DNA of 34,011 bases from JBEKVE01 sp049514335 (GCA_049514335.1 JBEKVE010000048.1:1-34011); one strand, 5' to 3'. Counted from the first letter of the stretch, positions 7,609-19,115 are shown. Numbers and translations are program-made. The notes: generated by a model from the letters alone, not told the origin.

Positions 7609-8040
7609 TTTCCTCTCGTCCTTGCTCGAGGCCGGCGCGGCAAGTGGCGTCGGCGGCCGGGGCGCCGTGCGAGCTCGCGCTCGGCCCGAGTGCCTGGCGT
7701 CCCATGCTAGGCGCGACCCGTCGGGGCCCACCAGGCAGGGCGGACGTCGAAAGGTGAATACCGGTGCCAAATCCTCGATGCGCCCCGGACGGCAACACCC
7801 CAGCTGAGGGGTGGTGGCCCCGGCGTCACCTGGGCCAACGGCCACTAGCAGCCCCGGACCGGCCGGTGTACCTTCAGGCCCTGCCGACGCGTCGCCTGTG
7901 GCGTATCGGAGCGACAGGGTCCCCCTTCCCCGGGGCCACCAGACAGCCGGCGGATGATTGCCGGCGGAAAATCCCGGAGCAATCCACAGAATGTGGACCT
8001 CCTTGTGGACAGCGTTGGCGACGGGACGGCGGAGGACCTG
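7609..8040. other. Gene-free divergent region between rpmH and dnaA
   Basis: No coding sequence is supported in these 432 bp. They should hold the divergent rpmH and dnaA promoters. On the minus strand TAGCAT (7709-7704) is a possible -10 for rpmH. On the plus strand TGTACCTT (7867-7874) resembles an extended -10 for dnaA. DnaA-box-like nonamers lie near the 3' end: CAATCCACA (7980-7988) and TGTGGACAG (8004-8012, inverted). They could mediate dnaA autoregulation or belong to the origin. An upstream ATG at 7954 is in frame with dnaA, but I judge it not to be the start. Confidence 0.55.
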
Positions 8041-9441
8041 GTGAACGACACGACCCACCTGTGGAAGCGTTGTGGAGACACGCTGCGTGAGCAGGTCTCC
8101 GACGCCACGTGGCGTACCTGGCTGGCGGGCCTCGCACCCCAGACCTTCGACGGCGATCTTCTCGTGCTCACCGCCCCCAGCACGCTCGTGCGCGAGCGGG
8201 TGGAGAACCGCTTCCTCGGGCTCATCGGCGCGGCGGTGTCCGAGCACATGGCCCACGAGGTGAAGGTGCGGGTGGACGTCGCCCCCATCGCCCTCGAAGG
8301 CCCGCTCCCGCTCACCCTGCTCGACGACGACCCCGTGCCCGCCGAGACGGGCGGCGCTCGGAACCAGCGCGCCACGGTGAGCCGTCAGCGTCCCCCCGAA
8401 GAGCCTCCCGACCTCGGAGGCCTGGACGTCCGCTACACCTTCGACGCCTTTGTGATCGGGTCCTCGAACCGCTTCGCCCACGCCGCCGCCCTGGCTGTGG
8501 CCGAGATGCCGGCCCGTTCCTACAACCCCCTCTTCATCCACGGGGACGCCGGCCTCGGCAAGACCCACCTGCTGCACGCCATCGGCAACTACGTGCGGGA
8601 GAACTTCGCCGGGCGCCGCATCCGCTACGTCTCCACCGAGACGTTCCTGAACGAGTTCGTCGACGCCATCCGGAACAACACCAACATGGCCTTCAAGCGC
8701 CGCTACCGCGAGTGCGACGTCCTGCTCATCGACGACATCCAGTTCATGGAGAACAAAGAAGCGCTCCAGGAGGAGTTCTTCCACACCTTCAACCACCTCT
8801 ACGCGGCGTCGAAGCAGGTGGTGATCACCTCGGACCGGGCCCCCAAGTCCATCGCCACCCTCGAGGACCGCCTGCGGAGCCGGTTCCTGTCCGGCCTCAT
8901 CACCGACGTCCAGGCCCCCGAGCTCGAGACCCGTCTGGCCATCCTGCAAAAGAAGCTCGAGCGTGAGCCGGCCCCGGTGCCCGACGAGGTCCTCGAATTC
9001 ATCGCCACCAACGTGTCCGACAACATCAGGGAGCTCGAGGGGGCCCTCATCCGGGTCACCGCCTACGGCAGCCTCAACCGGCTCGCCCTCACCCGGGAAC
9101 TGGCCGAGCACGTCCTGTCCGACATCGTGAAGGCCGGCCAACCTCGTCCCATCACCCCTCGCCAGATCCTCGAGACCACCGCCTCCACCTTCGGCTTCTC
9201 CGTCGACGACCTGTGCGGACCCAGCCGGCGCCGCCCGCTCGTCATCGCCCGCCAGGTCGGCATGTACCTGTTCCGCGACCTCACCGACTACTCCTACCCC
9301 GCCATCGCCCGCGAGTTCGGGGGCCGGGACCACACCACGGTCATGCACGCAGTGGAGAAGATCTCCTCCCTCATGGGTGAGAGGCGCCAGATCTTCGACC
9401 AGGTCAACGACCTCATCGTCCGCATCAAGGCCGGTGTGTGA
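8041..9441 (+). CDS. dnaA: Chromosomal replication initiator DnaA
   Basis: DnaA binds DnaA boxes and melts the origin in its ATP form. I place the start at GTG 8041 because GGAGG (8031-8035) sits five bases before it and domain I begins there (HLWKRCGDTLREQVSDATWRTWL). The in-frame ATG at 7954 has no comparable site and would add residues encoded by the DnaA-box region. Walker A is GDAGLGKTH near residue 168, Walker B LLIDDIQF near 228, and the arginine-finger helix follows. Domain IV has the signature GGRDHTTVMHAVEKI near residue 430. The product of about 466 residues is normal, with a short domain II linker. Confidence 0.97.
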   Translation: MNDTTHLWKRCGDTLREQVSDATWRTWLAGLAPQTFDGDLLVLTAPSTLVRERVENRFLGLIGAAVSEHMAHEVKVRVDVAPIALEGPLPLTLLDDDPVPAETGGARNQRATVSRQRPPEEPPDLGGLDVRYTFDAFVIGSSNRFAHAAALAVAEMPARSYNPLFIHGDAGLGKTHLLHAIGNYVRENFAGRRIRYVSTETFLNEFVDAIRNNTNMAFKRRYRECDVLLIDDIQFMENKEALQEEFFHTFNHLYAASKQVVITSDRAPKSIATLEDRLRSRFLSGLITDVQAPELETRLAILQKKLEREPAPVPDEVLEFIATNVSDNIRELEGALIRVTAYGSLNRLALTRELAEHVLSDIVKAGQPRPITPRQILETTASTFGFSVDDLCGPSRRRPLVIARQVGMYLFRDLTDYSYPAIAREFGGRDHTTVMHAVEKISSLMGERRQIFDQVNDLIVRIKAGV

Positions 9442-9706
9442 CGCCGGTCTCCGGGCGGGCGCAGGCACGGTGGCACACCGGTGCACGACACTGTGGGCAA
9501 CCGAGCACGACTTGTGGACCGGGAGGCACCACCGGTGGACAGCGCGCCGACCCCGGTGCCCGTCCCCCGGGGCGCTGTGGACGACCGGTCAGTACGGTGG
9601 ACGACGGTTTGCACCGTGAGCTGGGAGGACCCGATGTCGTCCACAGTCCACAGGCCCTACTACCGTCACTGTCAGAATTGAATTCCAAAACAGGAAAGGA
9701 CCCTGT
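9442..9706. other. Probable oriC (dnaA-dnaN intergenic region)
   Basis: This 265-bp gap holds a cluster of DnaA-box-like nonamers in both orientations: TGTGGACCG (9514-9522), TGTGGACGA (9576-9584), GGTGGACGA (9596-9604), TCGTCCACA (9637-9645) and CAGTCCACA (9644-9652). Most depart from TTRTCCACA by one or two bases. At the dnaN end a run richer in A and T (about 9671-9698, including GAATTGAATTCC) could be the unwinding element. In Streptomyces and Mycobacterium oriC lies between dnaA and dnaN, and gene orientation here agrees. No nonamer in this gap is a perfect consensus box. Confidence 0.75.
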
Positions 9707-10825
9707 GTGAAGTTCCGTTGCGAGCGAGACACCCTCGTCGAGGCGTTGACGACGGCGAGCCGCGCCGTGACCACCCGCGCCTCCACCACTCCGGCGCTCA
9801 ACGGGGTGCGGGTCGAGGTCGTGGGCAACCGCCTGACGGTGGTGGGCACGGACCTGGATCTCACGGTCCGGGTCGAGGTGGAGGCGATCGGCCTGGACGA
9901 CGGCTCGTTCGTGGCCCCGGCCCGCCTGGCTGCCGACATCGTGCGCTCGCTCGAGCCCGGGGCGGTGACCTTCGAGGGAGGTGACGACGAGGTCGAGATC
10001 GCCGCCGCCCGCTCACGTTTCGTGGTCCGGACGTATCCGGTGGAGGACTTCCCCGTGCTGGCCGATCCCGGGCCGGAACAGGTGACGTTGCCGGCGCCGG
10101 CCCTGGCCGAAGCCCTGCGCCAGGTGGTGCGGGCCGCCTCCAACGACGACGCCCGGCCCCTGCTCACCGGGGTGCTGGTGGCGGCCGAGGACAGCGGCAC
10201 ACGGCTGGTGGCGACGGACTCGTACCGCCTGGCCCTGCGGGATCTGGCCGGTGCGGGCCCACTCGGTGCGGGCACGGACCAGATCCTCGTGCCCGCCCGT
10301 GCGCTCACCGAGGTGCAGCGCCTCCTGCCCTCCTCCACGGGCAAGGACGAGGCCGCCACCGTGGGGTTCTCGGTGAGCGAGCTCGACGCCACCTTCACCG
10401 TCGGAGGGGTGCGCCTCACCACCCGGCTGCTCGACGGCAGGTTCCCCGACTACCGCCAGCTCGTCCCCCCCGGCTACCCCAACCTGCTGCGCGTCAACCG
10501 GGAGGCCCTCCTCGACGCGCTCCGGCGTGTCCGGCTCCTGGTCCGCGACAACACCACCCCGGTGCGCCTGTCCATGCGGTCCGGGTCGGTGGAGCTGACC
10601 GTGGTGTCCCAGGAGGTGGGCCACGCCAGCGAGGACGTCGACGCCGAGTTCGAGGGCGAGGAGCTCACCGTGGCCTTCAACCCCTCGTACCTCATCGACG
10701 GGGTCGAGGCGGTGGTGGGCGAAGAGGTCGTCCTCGAGACCGTGGACGCCACCAAGCCGGCCACGGTCCGCTCCCCCGAGCACGACGATTACCGCTACCT
10801 CCTCATGCCGGTACGGGTGTCGTAG
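9707..10825 (+). CDS. dnaN: DNA polymerase III sliding clamp (beta subunit)
   Basis: The 372-residue product is the ring-shaped clamp that tethers polymerase to DNA. Three repeated clamp domains are visible: MKFRCERDTLVEALTTASRAV at the start, ARPLLTGVLVAAEDSGTRLVATDSYRLA in the middle, and a C-terminal NPSYLIDGVEAV ending in YRYLLMPVRVS, which forms the protein-binding groove. GTG 9707 follows AAAGGA at a good distance. It is 31 bp upstream of recF, as in most bacteria. Confidence 0.97.
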   Translation: MKFRCERDTLVEALTTASRAVTTRASTTPALNGVRVEVVGNRLTVVGTDLDLTVRVEVEAIGLDDGSFVAPARLAADIVRSLEPGAVTFEGGDDEVEIAAARSRFVVRTYPVEDFPVLADPGPEQVTLPAPALAEALRQVVRAASNDDARPLLTGVLVAAEDSGTRLVATDSYRLALRDLAGAGPLGAGTDQILVPARALTEVQRLLPSSTGKDEAATVGFSVSELDATFTVGGVRLTTRLLDGRFPDYRQLVPPGYPNLLRVNREALLDALRRVRLLVRDNTTPVRLSMRSGSVELTVVSQEVGHASEDVDAEFEGEELTVAFNPSYLIDGVEAVVGEEVVLETVDATKPATVRSPEHDDYRYLLMPVRVS

Positions 10826-10856
10826 CGCCGGTCCGGCGCACGCACTCCAGGCCGTC

Positions 10857-11948
10857 GTGGCCGTCACCACCATGTGGCTCAGTGATTTCCGCTGCTTCGA
10901 CGCGGTCGAGCTCGCGCCCGATCCCGCCGGTCTGACCGTGCTGCGGGGACCCAACGGCGCCGGCAAGACATCGGTGCTCGAGGCGGTGGGGTGGCTGGCC
11001 ACGTCGCACTCCATCAGGGGGGCGCCGCGCGAGGCGCTCGTGCGGACGGGGGCGGCGCGTGCCGTGGTCCGGGCCGAGACCTCAGTGGCGGCGCGCCCGG
11101 CGCTGCTCGAGGCCGAGATCCCCGCCGACGGCACACCACGCATGCAGATCAACCGCCAGGCGGTGCGGCGCCGCTCAGTGCTGGCCGAGGTGTTGAACGT
11201 CACGGTGTTCGCCCCCGACGACCTCCACCTGGTGCAGGCGGGGCCGGGGGGGCGCCGGGCATACCTCGACGACATCCTGGTGGCGCGCCACGCCCGCCTC
11301 GACGCCCTGTGCACCGAGGTGGACCGGATCCTTCGCCAGCGCACCGCCGTCCTGCGCCAGTCGGGGGGGAGGATCGACGGGGACCTGGCCGTCACCCTCG
11401 ACGTGTGGGACGAACGCCTGGCCCGGGCGGGGACGTCGCTGGCGGCCGAGCGCCAGTCCTTGGCCGAGGAGCTCACCCCGCTGGCCACGGCCGCCTACGA
11501 GCGCCTGGCGGGGGTGCAGGAGCCGGTCACCATGCGCTACCGCCGTTCCTGGGACGGAGACCTGGCCGAGGCGCTCACCGCCGCCCGCCGCGACGACGCC
11601 CGCCGCCAGGTGACGTCGGTCGGCCCCCACCGCGACGACCTCGACATCGCCATCGGGAGCCGCCCCACCCGCACCCACGCCTCCCAGGGCGAGCAGCGCT
11701 GCGTGGCGCTGGCCATGCGCCTGGCCTCGCACGAGCTGCGGCGGTCCGAGCTCCCCGAACCCCCCGTGCTGCTGCTCGACGACGTCTTCTCCGAGCTCGA
11801 CGCCGACCGGTCCTCGGCGCTCGTGGCGCTGCTGCCACCGGGGCAGGTGCTGCTCACCACCGCCGTGGACCCACCGCCGGCGGTGCAGGCCGACCGCGTG
11901 GTCGAGGTGGTGCAGGGGACCCTGGGCACGGCCGGGGCACGGCCATGA
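10857..11948 (+). CDS. recF: DNA replication and repair protein RecF
   Basis: RecF is an SMC-like ATPase that guides RecA loading at gaps with RecO and RecR. The 363-residue product begins with the family opening (LSDFRCFDAVELAPDPAGLTVL). Walker A is GPNGAGKTS near residue 31, then LNVTVFAPDDLHLVQAGPGG. The ABC signature is SQGEQR near residue 281 and Walker B is VLLLDDVFSELDADR. The stop overlaps the next start (ATGA). Confidence 0.95.
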   Translation: MAVTTMWLSDFRCFDAVELAPDPAGLTVLRGPNGAGKTSVLEAVGWLATSHSIRGAPREALVRTGAARAVVRAETSVAARPALLEAEIPADGTPRMQINRQAVRRRSVLAEVLNVTVFAPDDLHLVQAGPGGRRAYLDDILVARHARLDALCTEVDRILRQRTAVLRQSGGRIDGDLAVTLDVWDERLARAGTSLAAERQSLAEELTPLATAAYERLAGVQEPVTMRYRRSWDGDLAEALTAARRDDARRQVTSVGPHRDDLDIAIGSRPTRTHASQGEQRCVALAMRLASHELRRSELPEPPVLLLDDVFSELDADRSSALVALLPPGQVLLTTAVDPPPAVQADRVVEVVQGTLGTAGARP

Positions 11949-12292
11949 GCGGTCCCGGCCGCCCTCCGCCGCGCCGGGACATCCGGGGCCGCTCCCGGGG
12001 CGGCCCGGTGCGCATCGCAGACCTCCTGGGCGAGGCGGCGGGGCGTCTGGGCGCGGGCCGCGCCGACGTGGTGGGGGTGGTCTTCGGACAGTGGGACGAC
12101 ATCGTGGGCCCCGCCGTGGCGGCCCACGTCCGCCCCGTCCGGATGGAGGGCGAAGCCCTCATCGTGCACGCCGACCATCCCGCCTGGGCGACGCAGATCC
12201 GCCATCTGGCCCCCGACATCCTGAGCCGCCTGAGCACCGCGTGCGGGCCCACCTGGGCGCCTCGGCGACTCGACGTGCGCGTGCGTCGCTGA
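11945..12292 (+). CDS. dciA: DciA-type DUF721 helicase operator
   Basis: This 115-residue basic protein starts at ATG 11945, overlapping the recF stop by four bases. The DUF721 core is clear: VVGVVFGQWDDIVGPAVAAHVRPV, then GEALIVHADHPAWATQIRHLAPDIL. DUF721 proteins are DciA, the ancestral factor that assists the replicative helicase DnaB in bacteria lacking DnaC. In mycobacteria the homologue occupies this position between recF and gyrB. A Pro/Arg-rich tail of about 25 residues precedes the domain. Confidence 0.9.
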   Translation: MSGPGRPPPRRDIRGRSRGGPVRIADLLGEAAGRLGAGRADVVGVVFGQWDDIVGPAVAAHVRPVRMEGEALIVHADHPAWATQIRHLAPDILSRLSTACGPTWAPRRLDVRVRR

Positions 12293-12308
12293 GACCCCGC
12301 CCGGGTCG

Positions 12309-12330
12309 AAAAACCCCCGCTCAGACGGGG
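12309..12330 (-). terminator. Intrinsic terminator read on the minus strand, dciA-gyrB gap
   Basis: Read on the minus strand the sequence is CCCCGTCTGAGCGGGGGTTTT: a CCCCG/CGGGG stem (12330-12326 with 12319-12315), a six-base loop, then G and five T (12313-12309). The plus-strand reading has A before the hairpin, so it would not stop dciA transcription. No minus-strand gene is visible upstream of it. Confidence 0.5.
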
Positions 12331-12382
12331 TCGGCGGGACCCGGCGCGGCCGTCGCCGACGGCCCGTCGCGTCACCCCTTCC

Positions 12383-12391
12383 TGGTAGACT
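12383..12391 (+). promoter_or_regulatory. Probable gyrB promoter, extended -10
   Basis: TGGTAGACT is an extended -10 (TGN plus TAGACT, matching TANNNT) 95 bp before the gyrB start. No good -35 is seen. Transcription would begin near 12398, giving a leader of about 88 nt. Confidence 0.4.
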
Positions 12392-12485
12392 TCCCTGCAT
12401 CGGTGACGCACGAAAACGGCCTGTCGCGGGACCGCGTCGGCACGTTGCGTAACCCGGTGGACCGAGCGACAGAAAGGGCGCGCGC

Positions 12486-14435
12486 GTGGCGCTGAAGACC
12501 GAGGAGGGGGCCGTCGCCAAAGCCGCCAGCTCGTACGACGCCGCCGACATCACCGTCCTCGAGGGTCTCGAGCCGGTCCGGACCCGTCCCGGCATGTACA
12601 TCGGGTCGACGGGCCCGACGGGCCTGCACCACCTGGTGTGGGAGGTGGTCGACAACGCCGTCGACGAGGCCATGGCCGGCTTCTGTTCCCGCATCGACGT
12701 CACCCTCCTGGCCGACGGCGGGTGCCGGGTCACAGACAACGGGCGCGGCATCCCCGTCGACCCCCACGAGCAGTACCCCGAGCTCTCCGCGGCCGAGCTG
12801 GTGCTCACCACCCTCCACGCCGGGGGCAAGTTCGGCGGTTCGGGCTACAAGGTCTCCGGGGGCCTCCACGGCGTGGGCGTGTCGGTGGTGAACGCCTTGT
12901 CGAAGCGGCTCGTGCTCGAGATCGACCGCAACGACGAGCACTACGTGGCCGAGTTCGCCAACGGGGGCGAGCGCACCAAGAAGCTCGAGGCCAAGGGTCC
13001 CGCCCCGCGGGGGCGGACGGGGACGACGGTCACCTTCTGGCCCGATCCCACCATCTTCGAGGAGACCGAGTTCCGGGCCCAGACCGTCCTCGAGCGGCTG
13101 CAGATCATGGCCTTCCTCAACAAGGGCCTCGAGATCCGCTTCGCCGACGAGCGCTCCGACCCGCCCAAGAAGGTGACCTACTGCTACTCGGGCGGGATCG
13201 TCGACTACGTGAAGCACCTCAACACCTCCAAGGAGGCGCTGTTCCGCCGGGTGTGCTCGTTCACCCAGTCCGAGGACGAGCAGGAGGTGGAGATCGCCCT
13301 GCAGTGGAACACCGGGTTCCACGAGTCCATCCACTCCTTCGCCAACGGCATCTCCACCATCGAGGGCGGCATGCACGAGGAGGGCTTCAAGAAGGCCCTC
13401 ACCAATGCCGTCAACCGCTACGCCCGGGCCAAGGGATCGCTCAAGGAGAAAGAGGACAACTTCCAGGGCGAGGACATCCGCGAAGGTCTCACCGCCATCA
13501 TCTCGGTGCGCCTGCGCGACCCGCAGTTCGAGGGACAGACCAAGGGCAAGCTGGGCAACGTGTCCATCCGGTCGCTCGTGGAGCGGTCCACCAACGAGAA
13601 GTTGGGCGAGTGGCTGGAGGAGAACCCCCGCGAGGCCAACCAGATCGTGCAGAAGTCGACCACCGCGGCCCGCGCCCGCGTGGCGGCACGGGCCGCCCGG
13701 GACCTCACCCGCCGCAAGTCGGCCCTCGGTGGGGCAGGCCTGCCCGGCAAGCTGGTGGACTGCTCGTCACGCGACCCGCGTGAGAGCGAGCTGTTCATCG
13801 TGGAGGGCAACTCGGCGGGCGGGTCGGCCAAGGACGCCCGCAATCCCCGGCTCCAGGCCATCCTCCCCATCCGGGGCAAGATCCTGAACGTCGAGCGCGC
13901 CCGCATCGACAAGATGCTCAAGAACGCCGAGATCCAGGCGCTCATCTCCGCCATCGGCGCCGGCCTGGCCGACGAGTTCGACGTCGAGAAGATCCGCTAC
14001 CACAAGGTGATCATCCTGGCCGACGCCGACGTCGACGGGTCGCACATCCGCACCCTGCTGCTCACGTTCTTCTTCCGCCAGATGAAGCCACTGGTGGAGG
14101 GGGGGTTCGTGTACGTGGCCCAGCCGCCGCTGTACTCCACGTTGGTGGGCAAGGAGAAGGTCTACCTGAAAGACGACGCCGCCAAGGCGGCGTTCCTGGC
14201 CGAGCGTCCCGACCACAAGCAGGACTTCCAGCGCCTGAAGGGCCTGGGGGAGATGGACTTCAACGAGCTGCGCGACACGACCATGGACGCGAGCCGCCGC
14301 TCGCTGCTCCAGATCGGTGTGGAGCAGGCCGCGCTGGCCGACGAGGTGTGCTCCATCCTCATGGGGGATGACGTCGACATGCGCCGCCACTTCATCCAGA
14401 CGAACGCCAAGGACGTGCGCTTCCTCGACATCTGA
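12486..14435 (+). CDS. gyrB: DNA gyrase subunit B
   Basis: GyrB supplies the ATPase and TOPRIM parts of gyrase. The 649-residue product has the GHKL motifs EVVDNAVDEA, DNGRGIPVDPH and GGLHGVGVSVVNALS. The TOPRIM domain has FIVEGNSAGGSAKDARNP, then LADADVDGSHIRTLLLTFFFR. The C-terminal tail reads LKGLGEMDFNELRDTTMD and ends KDVRFLDI. GTG 12486 follows GAAAGGG. Residue 442 is Asn where most gyrases have Asp (EGD); the equivalent E. coli D426N change lowers quinolone sensitivity. Other catalytic residues are intact. gyrA follows after 49 bp. Confidence 0.97.
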   Translation: MALKTEEGAVAKAASSYDAADITVLEGLEPVRTRPGMYIGSTGPTGLHHLVWEVVDNAVDEAMAGFCSRIDVTLLADGGCRVTDNGRGIPVDPHEQYPELSAAELVLTTLHAGGKFGGSGYKVSGGLHGVGVSVVNALSKRLVLEIDRNDEHYVAEFANGGERTKKLEAKGPAPRGRTGTTVTFWPDPTIFEETEFRAQTVLERLQIMAFLNKGLEIRFADERSDPPKKVTYCYSGGIVDYVKHLNTSKEALFRRVCSFTQSEDEQEVEIALQWNTGFHESIHSFANGISTIEGGMHEEGFKKALTNAVNRYARAKGSLKEKEDNFQGEDIREGLTAIISVRLRDPQFEGQTKGKLGNVSIRSLVERSTNEKLGEWLEENPREANQIVQKSTTAARARVAARAARDLTRRKSALGGAGLPGKLVDCSSRDPRESELFIVEGNSAGGSAKDARNPRLQAILPIRGKILNVERARIDKMLKNAEIQALISAIGAGLADEFDVEKIRYHKVIILADADVDGSHIRTLLLTFFFRQMKPLVEGGFVYVAQPPLYSTLVGKEKVYLKDDAAKAAFLAERPDHKQDFQRLKGLGEMDFNELRDTTMDASRRSLLQIGVEQAALADEVCSILMGDDVDMRRHFIQTNAKDVRFLDI

Positions 14436-14484
14436 GGTGGCGCGTCGGGGCGACGGACGCTCCGGGAAAGAGGATCAGCACACC

Positions 14485-16961
<2,477 letters not shown>

Positions 16962-16968
<7 letters not shown>

Positions 16969-16994
16969 CCCGAAGGGGGCCTCGCCCTCAGCCC
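16962..16994. terminator. Hairpin shared by the gyrA and P450 stop codons
   Basis: GGGCTGA (16962-16968) and TCAGCCC (16988-16994) are perfect 7-bp arms. The left arm ends in the gyrA stop and the right arm contains the stop of the convergent P450 gene. It probably works as a bidirectional terminator, although there is no U-tract. Confidence 0.4.
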
Positions 16995-18196
16995 GAGGAT
17001 CGGGCCGGAGGGACCGCCGCGGACGCGGCGGGCAGGACCTCGTCGAACAGCACCGGGAGGCGGGGCGGGGAGCGGAAGGCGAACCCGTCGATGCCCACCG
17101 TCCCGGCCGATTCGTCGAGACGCAACCCCGCCAGGCGCTGCACCACGGCGTTGAGCCCGATGCCGAGCTCCAACCGGGCCAGGTGCATCCCCAGGCACTG
17201 GTGGCGGCCGGTGCCGAAGGCGATGTGCGAGGGCCCGGTCCGGTCGAGGTCCCAGCGCTTCGGATCGTCGTAGCGGCGCTCGTCGCGGTTGGCGGACCCC
17301 GTGGCGCACACGAGCGACACCCCGGCCGGCACCTCGACGCCTTCGATCTCCACCGGACACGTCGTCTCTCGGTTGACCATGGTCACCGACGTCTCCCACC
17401 GCAGTGTCTCGTCCACCACCGCGTCGACCAGGCCGGGGTCGTCACGCACCCGTTCGAGCGCGCCGGGTGTCGTGAGCAGCGCGAAGAGGCAGCTGCCCAT
17501 GGCCGCGTAGGTCGTCTCCGCACCGGCCGGCAACAAGAGGCGCAGGAAGCCGTAGATGTGCTCGTCGTCGAGCCGCTCCCCGTCCACCTCGGCCGTGACG
17601 ATGTCCGACACGAGATCGTCCACGGGCCGCGCCTTGCGCTCCTCGACGATGGGGGTGAGGTAGCGGCGCATGGCCTGGGAGGCGGCGATGGAGCGCTCGT
17701 AGTCGTCCGGCCCCTTGTTCATGTCGAGCGCCCAGGCGTGGAAGCGGGCGTGGTCGGCGGCCGGCACGCCCAGCACCCCGGCGATGACCTGCACCGGGAA
17801 GCGGCTCGTGATCTCGGCCACCAGGTCGGCGCCGTCCCGTCCGGCCAGGCCGTCGATGAGGCCGTGGATGGTGGGGGAGATGAGCTCGCTCTCCCACCGG
17901 GCGAGCGCCGAGGGGCGGAAGGCGTGCGCCACCAGGTTCCGGTAGCGACGGTGCTCCTCGCCGTCCATGGCCAGGATGACGGTGCCCATCACCGGGCCCA
18001 TGGTGTCGGCGTTCACCCGCGACGAGAACCGCTCCGTATCGCGCAGCACCCGCTCGACGTCGCTGTGTCGGGTGACGAGCCAGATGGCGGACTCCGGACC
18101 ACCGAAGGGGCCGACGGGGTGGTCGCGCCGGCATTCTTCCCAGTAGTCGTAGATGTCGAAGGAGTCCTCCACGTCGCCCGCGTCGTCGTCGGCCAT
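16988..18196 (-). CDS. Cytochrome P450
   Basis: Soluble bacterial P450 of 402 residues. The I-helix reads LLLPAGAETTYAAM (acid-Thr pair for O2 activation). The ExxR motif is in DETLRW, and the heme loop is FGTGRHQCLGMHLAR with Cys as axial ligand. MNRETT and the RFSSRVNADTMG loop fit the CYP107/CYP125-type class, but the substrate cannot be inferred. The start is ATG 18196 with GGGAG upstream; the longer open frame upstream overlaps the divergent promoter region and looks non-coding. No ferredoxin gene is adjacent. It is convergent with gyrA and divergent from the S51 peptidase gene. Confidence 0.9.
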   Translation of the reverse strand: MADDDAGDVEDSFDIYDYWEECRRDHPVGPFGGPESAIWLVTRHSDVERVLRDTERFSSRVNADTMGPVMGTVILAMDGEEHRRYRNLVAHAFRPSALARWESELISPTIHGLIDGLAGRDGADLVAEITSRFPVQVIAGVLGVPAADHARFHAWALDMNKGPDDYERSIAASQAMRRYLTPIVEERKARPVDDLVSDIVTAEVDGERLDDEHIYGFLRLLLPAGAETTYAAMGSCLFALLTTPGALERVRDDPGLVDAVVDETLRWETSVTMVNRETTCPVEIEGVEVPAGVSLVCATGSANRDERRYDDPKRWDLDRTGPSHIAFGTGRHQCLGMHLARLELGIGLNAVVQRLAGLRLDESAGTVGIDGFAFRSPPRLPVLFDEVLPAASAAVPPARSSG

Positions 18197-18326
18197 GGTG
18201 TCTCCCGTCCCCGTCCCGCGCGATGAGCCGGCGATCATCGTAGGGCAAGGCCATGGCGGCCCCCGGAGCCGACGGGCGGGAGTGAGGGCGGACAGGGGTG
18301 GACGCAGCGGCCCGGGCCCGCACAAG

Positions 18327-19103
18327 ATGCGGCCTGTGCCCGCCGACGCGCCCACCATTCTGGCCACGAGCGGAGGGTTCCTGCGCGGGGACCGGACCGC
18401 ACTGCGTCCCGGTCCCCTGCTCGAGCTGGCCGTGGAGCTGGCCCGGCCGCCCTCGCTCCCGAGGATCTGCTTCGTGGGGACCGCCGGCGGCGACCAGGCG
18501 TACTGGAACGCAGCCGTGCACGCCGCCTACTACGGGCGTGACGTCATCGTGTCGTGCCTCGATCTGTTTCCCATGCCGAACGTCGCCGACGTCGAAGCCC
18601 ACCTGCTGTCCCAGGACGTCGTGTGGGTGCTGGGCGGGAGCACCGCCAACCTGCTCGCCCTGTGGCGCCTGCACGGCGTCGACGACGCGCTGCGCCGGTG
18701 CTGGCACCAGGGTGTGGTGCTCGGCGGGGTGTCGGCCGGGTCGTTGTGCTGGCACATCGGCGGGACCACCGACTCGTTCGGGCCCGAGCTGCGCGTCGTC
18801 ACCGACGGCCTCGCCTTCCTGCCGTGGTCCAACGGGCCCCACCACGACGCCGAGGCGCAGCGCCGCCCCCTCTACCACCGACTCGTGGCCGACGGGACGC
18901 TGCCCCCCGGCTACGCCACCGACAACGGGGTGGGCCTCCTCTACCGCGGGACGGAGATGACCGAGGCCGTCACCGAGGTCGAGGGCAAGGGGGCGTATTT
19001 CGTGGAACGGGTGGCGAGCGGCGGTGTCGGCGAGCGGCAGATCGAGCCGCGCCTGCTGCCCGGGGCGTGGCCGGCCGACGCCCCGTCGGTAGACGCGCCG
19101 TAG
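18327..19103 (+). CDS. pepE: Peptidase E-like S51 family protein
   Basis: The 258-residue product follows the S51 order. It begins ILATSGGF, then RICFVGTAGGD, WVLGGSTANLLALWR, and the nucleophile elbow LGGVSAGSLCWHIGGTTDSFG with the catalytic Ser in AGS. SNGPHHDAEAQRRPLYHRLV supplies the His, and GYATDNGVGLLYRG follows. Characterised peptidase E hydrolyses Asp-X dipeptides in the cytoplasm; cyanophycinases share the fold. I chose ATG 18327, since the upstream part of the open frame is the P450 leader read in reverse. No good ribosome-binding site is visible. It is divergent from the P450 with a 130-bp gap. Confidence 0.85.
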   Translation: MRPVPADAPTILATSGGFLRGDRTALRPGPLLELAVELARPPSLPRICFVGTAGGDQAYWNAAVHAAYYGRDVIVSCLDLFPMPNVADVEAHLLSQDVVWVLGGSTANLLALWRLHGVDDALRRCWHQGVVLGGVSAGSLCWHIGGTTDSFGPELRVVTDGLAFLPWSNGPHHDAEAQRRPLYHRLVADGTLPPGYATDNGVGLLYRGTEMTEAVTEVEGKGAYFVERVASGGVGERQIEPRLLPGAWPADAPSVDAP

Positions 19104-19115
19104 CCCGTCGCGCTT

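Noticed and set aside
7954..8040. Upstream in-frame ATG for dnaA
   Set aside because: It has no ribosome-binding site and would translate DnaA-box sequence, whereas GTG 8041 follows GGAGG and begins domain I.
8102..8115. Perfect palindrome ACGCCACGTGGCGT resembling parS
   Set aside because: It only shares CACGTG with parS and lies in conserved dnaA codons.
7474..9486. 670-residue minus-strand frame ending in L34
   Set aside because: Only the last 44 codons are real (rpmH); the rest is antisense to dnaA and its upstream region.
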